Below are positions 25,106 to 36,692 of a stretch of DNA of 64,000 bases, one piece after another. Within the stretch, counting starts at the first letter, position 1, and every line of letters begins with the position of its first letter. Under the pieces are notes generated by a model that worked only from the letters and a program-made list of their open reading frames with translations, searched no databases and had not been told where the DNA came from. The position numbers and the translations under genes are program-made. The DNA lies in NCBI GenBank assembly GCA_963920765.1, contig OY987247.1:13984471-14048470 (forward strand), given 5' to 3'. The DNA comes from Ulota crispa (Eukaryota > Streptophyta > Bryopsida > Orthotrichales > Orthotrichaceae).

Positions 25106-25566
25106 GAAGCGCTGTGAAAAACGTGCTTTGAGTTCAAACTCAACATTGTGATCACGTTCAATTTGTTTTGTTGCAGTTAGATAAAATATTCAGAAGAAAT
25201 TTTGGTTAATAAGAAGCGCTGCAAAAAACGTGCTTTGAGTTCAAACTCAACACTGTAATGTTCAATTTGTTTTGGTAGAAATTTTGCTTTAGTTTAGCCA
25301 TATTTTGGAACATGGATCTGGTACGCCAACGTCTGACAGACCGATACCTTTTCACGTGATGTTTGAGGAACCTTGAATGTCGTTCATGTTCTTGTCAGTC
25401 ATTAGTACTGAGTAGCTAGTCGAGTACCGACTTTTCTGAGGCTGCTGCTTTTCGAGCGCATCATTCATAGCGTGGGACCTCCTGCAGGCGCTTTACCGCG
25501 CTTTGGATGCAGCACATGAGCTTGATCAACTGCGCTGACACAACAGCTGGTACAGGTACATGGACG

Positions 25567-26120
25567 ATGCTCTTTTTTGCTCTTTTTGCAGCAGAGCAGG
25601 AGAAGCTGTCAGAAACCGAATCAATGAGAGTTTTGCATCGGTTTGTGAGAGAAAATGGAGGTGTCATGGTGAAGAAAATCGATGTGAGGGCGTCCGTTTC
25701 TTGATAGCTCTCAATGGTGATAGGATCGAGTCGTAGATTCTTTCTCTTTAATGAGGTGAGAGGTCTTGGACAAAAAATCTCTTAATTAAGTCATGCCTGC
25801 GGAATTAGAGTTCTTCTTTTTCTCTTAGTACGTAATGCTCTTTTTCTCTTTTTGCAGCAGAGCAAAAGAAGCTGTCAGGCGCCAAAATCAATGAGAGTTT
25901 TGCATCGTTTTGTTCGAGGAGATGGAGGTGTCATAACTTAGTGACGATTGGAGTGAGGGCGTCCGTTTCTTCATAGCTCTCAGTGGTGATAGGATCGAGT
26001 CTAGCTTGATGTAGATTCTTAGTTTCTCTTCATGGAGGTGAGAGGTCTTGAACAAACAATCTCGTAAGCTTAAATCATGCCTGCGGGATTAGAGTCCTTC
26101 TTTTTCTCTTAGTACGTAAT
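25567..26120 (+). repeat. Tandem duplication upstream of the small plant-specific gene
   Basis: Two diverged units of about 270-285 bp start at 25567 and 25835. Both begin atgctcttttt, contain a possible splice acceptor (tttttgcagcagagca), then gagagttttgcatcg, gagggcgtccgtttctt, ggtgataggatcgagtc and gaggtgagaggtctt, and end tctcttagtacgtaatg. The copy at 25567 keeps a 65-codon frame (25507-25704) and the second copy has a stop. It may be leader sequence of the gene at 26725. Confidence 0.75.
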
Positions 26121-26724
26121 GTTTTTACCATCTGGCAGGCATTGGAGTCGCTGTCTGCTCTGTTGCGAGGCTACTGTTCTTGACTTGGACATCATTCTGA
26201 AAGGTGTAGTGAATTGGCAGGAGACAAGTGACTGGATCGCCTGAAATGTATACTCCGGGTATATTTTAGCCATTTGTACATGCACTGCACGTCGAACTCA
26301 CTAGCAGTTGGTGGAGGACTACTGATATCACTCTCGTACAGGTTTGTCTTTCTCCTCTAAAATCTCCAGGGGTGGTTGTGCATAGTTACCTCGTCGTGGT
26401 CAAGAGGTCTTGTCTGACTTCGCTCTGTACCGGATCTTATTCTTTTTTCTTCGTTAGGGGGACATTTGTTCGAAAGGGAGAGAGTTAGCTATGACAGTAC
26501 GATTTTAGATGCACGGTACTAAGTGCTTGTCAACGATCCGTCCTAGCCAGCTCTAGTTGCGTGTTTGGTTTTGAATAAGTTGGAACTATTAGTACTTCGT
26601 GTGTATAGTCAATTGCATTTGCGAAGCGTATAACTCGTGAAGCTCCTGTTTGACAGATGACATAGATCGGTAATTGTTGCAGTGATTGAAGGACAAAAGG
26701 TTTTAATTACCAAACTGTGGAGGG

Positions 26725-29408
26725 ATGGTGGGAGTCTTTGCGAAGTCGCCTGGCGCCGGGCGCGCTGGAGCAGCAACTCGTCGCTCTGGCAAGCATTTCT
26801 TGGTCAGTTATATTCCGCACGCTCTTCCTCGATTGAACATTGTCCAGTCATTTATTAGTTGATTTCTTGGATTCACGCCTCTGGGCAATCATCCTCACGA
26901 CCAAGGGTATAATTTCATCTGTGATAGATCAGGCTTCATTTGTTTAATTTCTACTGTTCTGGACAAGTGATTTCTGCACTTCATTCATTTTTCGCTTTCA
27001 ACGCGATATCTGTTAAGTTCCAAGGGAAAAACACTTTTCAAAAACAGATTTTGAGGATACTAAATTTTGCATTTGTGAGAATACTTCGATGATTAAAAGT
27101 GATTTTTTTGATACTTTCTTCAAGATATTTCATCGTTGATGTAAGGTCCTGAAGAAATCATCACAACATTCACTCAAAATCACCTAAAAACTCTAAAAAA
27201 ACAAAAAAACTCAAAAGTACCGAAATAAGAGTTTTTTCCCAAATTAACGAATATTGCGTTTTTCGTGCTCACTTCACTTCATTTTGAAGCAAAGCTGCAA
27301 GGCTCTTCTATATCGCCAGCATAAGTGGCTTGGAGTTCGAGAATGGCTGTCTTCCAATACAGCTTATTCTGGGGGCAGCTCAGTCGTTGCACATCCGTAG
27401 AAGAGATTAAACACTGTCGGAAGTCTTAGTATGTAGCTATGAATTATGCTGTCTTACAAGGAGGCTCAACAGATTTAGTTTGTCAAATCAGTTAGTGAGA
27501 ATAGTGATTCCTGGAAGCGGGGAGAATAAAGCAACTCTGAGGCGGTTTCTTGATTAGTTTTTTTTTTATAATTTCACTATTAAGAACTACAATATGTTTC
27601 CAATCTGTCGAAGTATAGGCCCTTCATAAACGCAACTTCCTCACACATAACTTGCCGACATACCCGTTCGTATGGTTATTAGAGTACGATTCATGAAATG
27701 CTTGGTTTGATTGTCGGTCCTTGCAAAGTATATGTCATGCCGTCCCTAAGCATGGTATACACTTGGTAAGGTTCTTTAATTAAAATATACTTTTCCCTGG
27801 CCCAGAATATCTATTTGCTTTGTGTCATAAAAGTTACACTTAAGTCTGTTGAGCCAGGGCGAGCTTCCAAGTGAAGACAATTGAGATCTGTAGCCGATTC
27901 GTGAAGAACATGACTGAACCTAATGGGGTATTATTGTGTCTCCTACGTGCTTGTCATTTTGGTATATTCGACTCCTGTACATATTACTTGGTTATTTTTC
28001 TTGCTAGGTTTTTTAATCGTATGGCTGAATCAATGTGCAGGAAGATAGAGTGGGAAGCAAGAGGATTAGTCCTACAGCTGCACTGCAAAATTACACGTCA
28101 CCTTTTGACTCCTTCGGACCGGCAGAGGAGCCTGAGGAGCCCTTCGAGACTGATCAACCATCACGGTGTCCGGTATCCGAGCCAAGCATTAGCGAGGTAT
28201 CAATGGCAAATATTTTTGGTACTGCCAGTACTTTTATTCCATTTAAATAATTATTCTTTCTGCTTTTGAGTTTAGGGAAAATTTCATGGATACCCGTGAA
28301 GTTTTTCATATATACATAGATATCCCTGCTTTTTCAGAAATTTCACAAATGCCCTTGGATCAAAATTTTCAGGCGTTTGTTTTGTTGTGCATGTCACTTC
28401 CTTCTCCCTTTGTGTGCACACTACTTTCTTATTATGCGTGCACGCAAAGGAAGAAGAGAAATGACATGCGCAATAAAACAAACACCTAAAAATTATGGTC
28501 CAAGGGTATTTGTGAAATTTCTGAAAAAGCCGGGGTATCTATGAAAATATGACAAACTTCAGGGGTATCCATGAACTTTTCCCCTGAGTTTACCCCTCAA
28601 CAAAACGTGGTACTACAGGTAGCACTTCCTATCTGCATCCATGTGCCGTGGTTTATAGAATCATCCCAATATACTAGTCGTTCACATTGATTAGACCAGC
28701 CTTCTTTTGAGTCCACGCCTAAAAGAAAGCTGTATCATTTGCTATCTGCGTTCATGTAGTGTACTTAGTAGAACCACTCAACATACTCTTCCTTCACAAT
28801 GGACCAGAGTCATTCTGGTATTTTTTGCTGGGAAAATTTCATGGATACCCTGAAGTTTACCGTATTTTCATAGATACCGCTGCTTTTTCAGAAATATCAC
28901 AAATATCCTTTGACTAAGAAATGTAAGTGTTTGTTTTGTTGTGCATGCCACTTCCCTTCTTCCTTTGTGCGCACACACAACAAGAAAGTAGTGTGCACAT
29001 AAAGGGAGAAGGAAGTGACATGCGCAACAAAACAAACGCCTGAACATTTTGATCCAAGGCTATTTGTGAAATTTCTGAAAAATCAGGGGTCTATGAAAAT
29101 ATGGCAAACTTCAGGGGTATCCATGAAATTCTCCCTTTTTGCTTTCCTAGCTTACAACGTCTCAGAGTTAGACCTCAGTTAGTTGAGAACTAACTTGTCA
29201 CATATTGCAGGACGGAGTACAATGGAGGGCAAGGATCCATGCAAGTTTGCAACGCAGGAATGACATCTTGATAGCATCCAAGGAAAGGGATGCTGTTTTC
29301 CGTGGAGGAAGCTTTCCAAACAGACGAACTCAGAATCGTTCAGAGGAGAATTTCCTATTCGTTGCACACAGTGCTCCGGAAAACCAAGTGAAAAAATTGC
29401 TCGAGTAA
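26725..29408 (+). CDS. Small plant-specific protein of unknown function (SAPE...KLLE C-terminus), partial model
   Basis: Supported exons are 26725-26802 (starts MVGVFAKSPGAGRAG, donor GTCAGT), 28041-28196 (52 codons, acidic, with FETDQPSRCPVSEPSISE) and 29211-29408 (65 codons, with WRARIHASLQRRND, ending SAPENQVKKLLE and a stop). Splice sites of the last two exons are clear, all phases are 0, and joining the three gives 143 residues. A further exon near 27868-27936 (IEICSRFVKNMTEPNG) is possible and stays in frame. From memory the layout resembles an uncharacterised family of plants that begins MVGLFSRF, has a QP..CPLPEPSIL stretch and ends SAPEHNLLKLLEE. That link is inference and tells nothing about function. 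No signal peptide or membrane segment is seen. The last intron (28197-29210) holds two family A MITEs. Confidence 0.6.
28275..28583. mobile_element. Family A MITE (copy A2), with 8-bp duplication TGAGTTTA
   Basis: About 309 bp. The left end is GGGAAAATTTCATGGATACC and the right end is its near complement ending ttttccc. TGAGTTTA directly precedes the left end and follows the right end after one extra C. Each arm consists of three ~29-nt units with the core ATACCC, inverted on the other side. Non-coding. Confidence 0.9.
28840..29135. mobile_element. Family A MITE (copy A3), with 8-bp duplication TTTTTGCT
   Basis: About 296 bp with the same ends and arm structure as A2, 256 bp downstream of it in the same intron. 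TTTTTGCT immediately flanks both ends. It shares with A2 a palindromic centre built on gtgcatgccacttcc and its complement. The 8-bp duplication points to the hAT superfamily, though 9 bp (Mutator) cannot be ruled out from other copies. Confidence 0.9.
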
Positions 29409-29790
29409 ATACCAAGAGTCTTCAAAACCTTTTGGTCTCTTGAGGTGCAGGTCGCATAGATGCATTTGTAAAATAACCCACCCTTCTTGTTTGTTCTATT
29501 TCCGCTCTTTTAGTTCATAGTGTAACGAACATAGAATATTCATGGTTTTTCTTAATCAGAGCCCGGAAGCAGATTGCAAACCTAGATTGCTGTATTTCTG
29601 CTGAGCTGAAGCATGTCAGCAAGCTCCGTGCAACATTAGATATAGATATCTTTTCAGCTGTTTGGCTTATGGGGATAAAGCCTGCTAGGGCTATGTGATG
29701 TTTGGCTTATGAGCCTTTTAAAACTTTCGGTTGGTCTCCGTACTAAATTATAATAGTTGAAAGGAGATGGAGGAAGCTGTTGTAACATGC

Positions 29791-30549
29791 TTAACCCCTA
29801 AAGGACCAAGCAAAGTTCACCAAAAACTCTTCAAAACTGCCATTTTTAGAGCATCAACCAAATTTGGAAACAAAAACTTTTTTATAAGGAAAAAAGGCCA
29901 TGTGGGTGGTGCTTCTCTAAATTCCCTATTCCACTTAAGTAAAGTACATGGCAAAAAAGTTTCAAATCATTTGGAGTTGTATAACATATGAAAAAAAATT
30001 AGTAAGTAAAAAGAAGTAGAGAATGATTCAAAACATTAAATTATTAAGAATTTAATTATGGAAATGAAAAACGCCCATCCCAATGGTCGTAATGTTGTCA
30101 TAAACAATTTTCATCCTTTGGTTTTGTTTTTTTTCCAAAATATTGAAAATTGAGTAAAATAAAGGACTTCAAAGTTTATTTTGGAGTAGAGAATCCATAA
30201 CTACCCGCAAACAAAAAATCCTCATAACTTTCATCTTGTTGATCCAAACATAATGATTCAAAGCTTCCTACATTCACATAAATCTCCTAAACTAATTTAA
30301 ATTTTTTGTTTTGAAAAAAGTGATTTTTAAAATCTGCGCAGGCTGCCCCTCAAACGTAAAAAACAACGTATGAGGCCATAACTTTTTACTCATAATTCCA
30401 AATGTCATGAAATTGAGTGCATGTGAAAGATAAACCTCATCCCCACATTCTATTATAATTTCAGCCTACATTATGAAAACTCCAATTACAGGTACCTGCC
30501 CAAAGTTGCTATGTTTCTAAAAAAGGGGATCTGGTCCTTTAGGAGTTAA
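29791..30549. mobile_element. Family C element (copy C3)
   Basis: TTAA at 29791-29794 and 30546-30549. The left end is CCCCTAAAGGACCA and the right end is tggtcctttagga. Internal sequence near 30140-30310 (agtagagaatccataacta, caaacaaaaaatcctcataac) matches part of C12 in inverted orientation. Non-coding. Confidence 0.85.
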
Positions 30550-30701
30550 TCTAGCCAATTAACAGTTAGAATAACTTGCAATGTTTTTGGAGCTAATGTG
30601 AAAGTCAGAGTTTGTTTGTTAGGGACCCCACACCTGGTAACCCACTTTCTTGCACAGACTCTTTGTTTTCAACTTGTCATTTAGGCTAGAGTTGTTCTTC
30701 T

Positions 30702-31583
30702 ACTAGTGGGTGTCAAACCTTTGCATTTTGTACCTCATAACTTTGAGTGAGGCCACCTCTTAACCGGTCCCTTTTTTTGAGTTATCAAGCTTGAAAACTT
30801 TACGATCTACCTCCTACACTCTCTGATAAGGGAAAGAGTTATCCCATTTTTGGGAACAAGTTATGGGTCCTTGTGTTTAGGACTAATGTGATATTAAAGA
30901 GGTGGAGAGGTGATATTAAAGAGGTCAAATGTGATATTAAAGAGGGCACAACAATTGTATCCATTATATCACAAAGAATGAAGATCTAATATTAAAGAGG
31001 TGAGGATGTGATATTAAAGAGGATATGATGTGATATTAAAGAGTTAGGGTGTGATATTAAAGAGGCAGGGTATGATGTTATAGAGGGAGGGTGTGATATT
31101 AAAGAGGTTAGGATGTGATATTATAGAGGTAATTGAGATTTAGTAGTGTGATTCGTAGCAGCACTAACTTCTTAAAAATCACACCCTAACTTCTTTAATA
31201 TCACATCTCTATTCTTTGTGATATATGGATACAATCATAGTGCCCTCTCTAATATCACATTTGACCTCTTTAATATCACCTCTTGACCTCTTTAATATCA
31301 CCTCTCCACCTCTTTAATATCACCTCTTGACCTCTTTAATATCACCTCTTGACCTTTGTAATATCACATATGTCTCATTATAATATCACACATCAATTTT
31401 TGTGGCATTATCCCATACATAAGTTATAAAGACTTCTTGAAATTTTTATCAAGTAGTATGTCAAACTTTGAAAGGGTGATAACTTTGCAAATTGTTGCTC
31501 AGCCACCATCCTATAACTTCAAGACAAATTCTGGACAGAGTTTTCCGGAAACTATTAAAAAGCCAAGGTTTGACACCCACTAC
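30702..31583. mobile_element. Element L: terminal arrays of a 12-bp repeat in opposite orientations (CACTA-like)
   Basis: Outer inverted ends read about TAGTGGGTGTCAAACCTT. Inside, 30885-31130 holds about ten direct copies of gatattaaagag, spaced about 18-30 nt apart. After a short centre, 31180-31390 holds about eight copies of the complement ctctttaatatc. Dense subterminal repeats in opposite orientations next to short inverted ends are known from CACTA (En/Spm) elements, where they bind transposase, and from foldback elements. No coding sequence is present. Confidence 0.7.
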
Positions 31584-31652
31584 TGAAGGCATCTGTAAAA
31601 GAGGCTTCAAATTCTTTGAAGGCTGCACTATATTAGGAATTGTTTGAAAATA

Positions 31653-32002
31653 GGGAAAATTTTCACAGATACCCCTAAAGTTTGCAATGATTTCACAGGT
31701 ACCCTGAAGTTTACAATAATTTCACAAATACTCCTACTTTTTTAGAATTTCACAGATACCCTTGGACCAAAATTTTCAAGATTTTTTTCTTGTTGTGCAT
31801 TCCACTTCCCTTCTCCCTTCCTGCACACACTACTTCCTTTTTATTACACATTTGCACAAAGAAAGAAGGGAAGTGACATGCACAGCAAAACAAACACCTA
31901 AAACTTTTGGTCCAAGGGTATTTGTAAAATTTCTGAAAAGCAAGGGTATCTATAAAAAAAATATTGCAAACTTCATGGGTGACTTATCCATGAAATTTTC
32001 TC
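31653..32002. mobile_element. Family A MITE (copy A4)
   Basis: About 350 bp with family A ends and arms. TTGAAAATA flanks both sides as a direct duplication of 8-9 bp. It lies just outside element L. Non-coding. Confidence 0.85.
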
Positions 32003-32341
32003 TTGAAAATATCATCACCGGTTTATGTTCATGTTCAGGCCCCAAGTATGGGTGATCTCAAGAGTTTGTTCTTTTGGAACTGCAAGCCCTAATGCTACAA
32101 AGAAAACCCACCGGCTGCAGAGGTTCCGCTGCCGACGATCTGCCACGCAGCCACTTCAGCAACGTCGAGCTCGCAGTATATAATATGAAACACTTAGATG
32201 CAGCTGCATACCCGGGAACCTCTGTCTGATGTTTGAGAGATACCGTAGCGCCAGGGGATCATGTTCACCCCTTTTGCACAGCGAACAGGAAACATCGTAA
32301 AGAGCGACACCCAGAAGCCTGAAAGTAACGGAAACTAACCC

Positions 32342-32553
32342 TTAACCCCCGAAGGGCCCTTGGGATCTAGAGATACGGTATTAAATACGGTCGCAATCAA
32401 TATTCAGAAGTTTGAATCGTTTGGAAATATAATCATATATGTTGAAGGTTTGTATGATGGTGGGTGCATAGTTTTTTTTGGAAAATCCTCAGAGCAGCTC
32501 AAATACAGTTGTACATACAGCCACAGATGGCCGATGGGCCGTTTAGGGGTTAA
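32342..32553. mobile_element. Short family C element (copy C4)
   Basis: About 212 bp between TTAA at 32342-32345 and 32550-32553. The left end is CCCCCGAAGGGCCC and the right end is gggccgtttagggg. The interior is unlike the other copies, so this is a separate subfamily sharing only its ends. Confidence 0.75.
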
Positions 32554-32649
32554 ACCCCAGGCTGTTCACAGTGACCAACCCGGCTACAGTATTTTTAAAG
32601 TAGCATGACAATGCTCACCTTGCAAGATTGCTCCTTAAAGTTGCAAAGT

Positions 32650-33359
32650 CTATAGTGCATGATCCTTTCATGAAAATTGCAAGAAAGGTGGCATGGGACC
32701 TAACGCTGTATCTTTGAATCTTATCACAATTTAGGTTACCTAAAAATATGGGTGTATTTGGCGAGGGTTTTATTCACCATCCGTGATGGACCATGTGTTT
32801 ACAATCACTTTTGAAAAAAATCATATGAAAATGACTTAAATTTTGTGCTACAGAGGGTTTTTTCTAAGTCAGCAAACAAAAAACGTTTGCCTTGGCGTTC
32901 AAGGGTTAAAACCATTGGTACCAATTTCAAATTTCCAATTGCAAACATTCCATCATGGTCACCTAAAACCATCACTTAACCCTTAAATGCCCACATTTTT
33001 TGTCCTCTGGCACTAAAAAGGCATTTTGCACAATAGAAAAAAGTTGTTTTTCATCTAGATTTTTTTCCGAAGTGACTGTAAACACATGATTCATCATAGA
33101 AGGCAAATAACAATCTTAGCAAATATACTCATATTTTTAGGTAACCCAATTGTGAAAAAATTCAAAATCATGGTGTTAGGTCCCAAGTTGCCCATATTGC
33201 AATTTTCATGCGGTCAACATGCACTATTGACTTTTGAAACTTTTAAAAGCAATACTATTGGTGCCCATCAATCAAAACATTGTTAAAGCTACAATATAAA
33301 CACTGTTGAAGGTGTAGTTAGACAAACCACGGCCACCCACAAGATGCTTAAGAGGTTAA
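32650..33359. mobile_element. Head-to-head pair of family C elements (C5 and C6)
   Basis: C6 spans 32976-33359 between TTAA sites, with left end CCCTTAAATGCCCA. C5 ends at the TTAA at 32906-32909 with right end tggcgttcaaggg, and runs in the opposite direction. The two share, inverted, sequences such as aacacatgattcatcat, tatttttaggtaaccc and the gcaattttcatg region, which gives a ~700-bp inverted pair around a 66-bp spacer. The outer end of C5 is degraded. Confidence 0.65.
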
Positions 33360-34134
33360 GTACCCGTATCCAATTTTCTTTAATAATTGCAAGTCAATGA
33401 CAATTTGACAGAGGCATAGGTCACAAGCAAAGGTGTTGCTACCTTACTCCTTTTCCTTTTGCCCTCCAATTTTCATACGATTCATTTGTTTTTCAAACAA
33501 AATCTATTCACCATCTTTTGCTTTCTCACTCAAAAGGCTCAGCTGAGCCTTTTGATTAATTTTACATTATTCATGCCTCCTACTCCTCTTCCTCTTCATT
33601 CGTTGTCTCTGCTTTTTGGACTGCAAAAAGCCTAAATGCCATGCATCAACAACTGCCCACCATCTTTTACTTTCAAACAAAATCTATTCACCATCTTTTG
33701 CTTTCTCACTCCTGGCTGAGTCTTGACCATGGTAAGCTTAATCATGCGTTTTGCTTTACTCATGCAATAGGATTCAAACATAAACTCTGGCCTACGAGTT
33801 TCTCACCTCACAAGATCCTTGCTAACCAGTGAATTATTTTTCTTCACTTGCACGTCCAAAATTTGACACACGCGTGAGTCTGCAACTAGGGTTTTGTGCA
33901 CAAGTCGGGGGTTTGAGCGTTTGAGACATTGGAGAAGATGAGCCTCGCAAAAGTGAGTTTCTGAAGTTCACTCCTCACATGCATCACATTAAGAGTGAAT
34001 TCTAAAGGTAAGTCACCTTGTTGATCACTAATAAATTCACAAAGGTGAATCGCGACATGAGTCACCTGAAAAAGTTTATGTTTGAAACCCCTAATGATTT
34101 GTTTGTGAAATTAGGGCCACTTTACACTAAGAGC
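33360..34134. other. Spacer without recognised gene
   Basis: AT-rich with a local direct repeat: tttcaaacaaaatctattca followed by ccatcttttgctttctcact occurs at about 33491-33530 and again at about 33671-33710. No coding pattern is recognised. Confidence 0.45.
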
Positions 34135-34137
34135 TAA

Positions 34138-34671
34138 GGGCACCCTCAATCCACCAGACATAAAGGCCTGACATATCAATCTTGATCTATTTATAGAAAA
34201 TAGTTAATCACACAAAAATCATATGATTTGAAGAGCATGAAAATTTTCATTCTAGAAACACAATAAAATTTTGGTTTGGACATTGCATGATTTAGATACA
34301 TCACACCAAATGTTAACTAACTTCCAAAAAACTTAGAGGCCTACTCAAATCAAGCCTAAATAAGGAAATTTTAGTAAAGGGGACGACAACAATACGGACC
34401 CTTTTACTAAAATTTCCTTGTTTAGGCTTGATTTGGAGTGGCCTTTAATTTTTTTGAAAGTTAGTTAATATTTGATGTGATGTATCAAAATCATGCAATA
34501 TCCAAACCAAAATTTGATTACCTTTTTAAAACAAAAATTTACATGCTCTTCAAATCATATAATTTTTGTGTGATTAAGTATCTACTATTAATACATCAAG
34601 ATTAATACATTAGGATTGATACATCAAGATTGATATGTCAGGCCTTTATGTCGGGTGGATTGAGGATGTCC
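34138..34671. mobile_element. Family G MITE carrying a family H-like core
   Basis: The ends are GGGCACCCTCAATCCACC and its near complement, flanked by TAA at 34135-34137 and 34672-34674. An inner inverted region (about 34263-34545) shares aaaggggac and ggcttgattt with H1/H3 and looks like a nested insertion. The TAA duplication suggests PIF/Harbinger. Its right TAA is also the left TAA of F1. Confidence 0.75.
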
Positions 34672-34674
34672 TAA

Positions 34675-35972
34675 GGGCATCCCCAATGCGGCCATAAAAG
34701 AGGCAGGTAATAGCTTGTGCATGGCTGTAAACTGGACTTGAGCAAACACATGGGCTCCAATGCAGCAATTGAACCATACTGCATTTTTCAGGGCTCCTCA
34801 CATAAGAGCCCCTCCCTTGCAAATGGAGTCAGATACAAAAAAGAGCAATTTCCCAGTTTAGCAGCCCCCAATGTAAGCAAGTTATAGCACTCACTAACCA
34901 CAATATTTATTAGTTTATGTCTTTTTTAAGTGTTTATGTGTCGCTAATTCATGTTAGAGAAGTATTTGAAATTCCATGAATTTGTGTCGGTGTTAAAGCT
35001 GGAGTGGTATGCAAGACTCTCCAAATAGTGGAAATCTGCAAGGGAGGGGCTCTTATGTGAGGAACCCTAAAAAATGCAGTATGGTGTAGCTGCTACACTG
35101 AAGTCCATGTTTTTGCTCAAGTCCAGTTTAACCCCTGAGCGCCCCAGGTGCAGGATCCTGTCGCAGCTAATTGTAAAACCGGAGCTCCCAATCTTGGATT
35201 CCCATGTACGTGGTGGGGACTGTACTCAGTGTTAGGGGGGTAGGGTTAGTGATTTGGCTGAGTGAGGGAACTAGCTGGGCACTTATAGAGTTCGTAGATA
35301 AATTGGAGAGGTCCGGAGGTGCTCTACCTGTTTGCGTTCAGGGCGACCGGGAAGACTTGGTACCACCGGTTGCTAACCAATGGGGAGTTCTGGCGCGGTT
35401 TGGACGTATCCGGGTGAAGGGCGGGAGATCCACGCTGGCGACAGCTGCGGCAACGTTCAGGAACGAGAACGCCACCGTGCCAATAGCCGCAGGTACAGCC
35501 CCGGTCCCTGCGCCTCTCAAGGCTCCGAGCTCCACGTGGAATCTCATTTTTCCGAAGGCCTTCCCGAAATCCAGTGGAGCCCAAAATTTGCAGGCTGAAC
35601 CCTAATGTGTCACCCGAGAGCCCATAAAAATTTCAGCATGATCACACCAAATCTGCCTATAGTATGTCTTGGTTGAACAACGAGAGCATTGAAATTTCTG
35701 AAAAATTTGCCCGGTCAACTCCATTTTGACCCTTATAATCTGTTGATTCCATCGTTGAACCCCCTTGGAAATCATTCCCACCGCTTGAGGCCCTTGTTAG
35801 CTCTCAAATGCAACGGTCAATTCCGCTAGATTGTAAAACCGTGAATGTAAGTGGATTTTCAATGGCATGACCCCCCGCACTCTATCACCGCTCAAAAAAC
35901 TCCGGGCGCTGTGGGGTTAAAGCCGTGCACAATCTTTTGCCTGCCTCTTTTACGGATGTATTGGAGATGCCC
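34675..35972. mobile_element. Family F MITE (copy F1), interrupted by C7
   Basis: The left end is GGGCATCCCCAATGCGGCC and the right end is attggagatgcc, with TAA at 34672-34674 and 35973-35975. Sequence such as cacataagagcccctccctt and agtatttgaaattccat also occurs in F2. The family C element C7 interrupts its right half. PIF/Harbinger-like by target. Confidence 0.8.
35128..35920. mobile_element. Family C element (copy C7) with a GC-rich cargo, inserted in F1
   Basis: TTAA at 35128-35131 and 35917-35920. The ends are CCCCTGAGCGCCCC and gggcgctgtgggg. The related element F2 has the uninterrupted site gctcaagtctgatttaaacc (near 36328) with a single TTAA, confirming insertion at TTAA. Positions about 35150-35600 are clearly GC-richer than the surroundings and carry an open frame of 133 codons on the plus strand (35204-35605). 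Its product is not recognised. The GC-rich part may be captured host DNA. Confidence 0.85.
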
Positions 35973-35975
35973 TAA

Positions 35976-36418
35976 AGGCATCCCCAATGCAGTCGTAATA
36001 GGAGCTCCGGAAAGTGTGTCAGCCCGTGCCTGAGTTGGAGTCAGGTACAGAGTAGGGGCATCTCCCCAGTGTAGTAGTCCCAATGCACACAAGCTCTAAC
36101 ACTCACTAAACATGAGTTTTTAATAGTTTATGTCTTTTTTAAGTGCTTATGTGTCGCTGATTCATGTCAGAAGTATCTGAAATTTATTAAAATTGCGTCA
36201 ATATTAGAGCTGAAGTGGTATGTAGGACTCTCCAAATAGTGAAAATTTGCAGGGGAGGGGCTCTTATGTGGGGAGCCCTAAAAAATGTAGTATGGTTTAC
36301 CTGCTACATTGGAGCCCATATTTTTGCTCAAGTCTGATTTAAACCACTGCACAAGCTTTTGCACAAGCTTTTGCACAAGCTTTTGCCCAGCTCTTTTACG
36401 GCTGCATTGGGGATGCCC
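35976..36418. mobile_element. Family F MITE (copy F2)
   Basis: About 443 bp. The ends are aGGCATCCCCAATGCAGTCG and its near complement gctgcattggggatgccc. TAA lies on both sides (35973-35975 and 36419-36421), the left one shared with F1. A short tandem run of acaagcttttgc occurs near 36348-36388. Confidence 0.85.
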
Positions 36419-36692
36419 TAAGGACATGAAATGAAATTGGTGGTGTTGCTGTCCAATGAGTAAGACTCTTTGTACGTACACCACAAAGAAGAATTGTTGT
36501 GACAAAACACTCTTCATTGCTTTGAAACTTTGGATGTAAGTTTGATTCAGACATCAATTCATTTTGAACATACTTAAAGTAAATGTTTACATACAAATTT
36601 ATGTCAATTTTTCATGCTTTATTTGAATTCAACCAGGAGAAAATGGCTTCTTGTAACATATGTTCACAACCACACCTGTGAAATTAGATTAA

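Noticed and set aside
30885..31390. Possible CRISPR-like or satellite array
   Set aside because: The repeats are short and imperfect, irregularly spaced, and change orientation in the middle between inverted ends. That fits a transposon with subterminal repeats. The genome is also eukaryotic.
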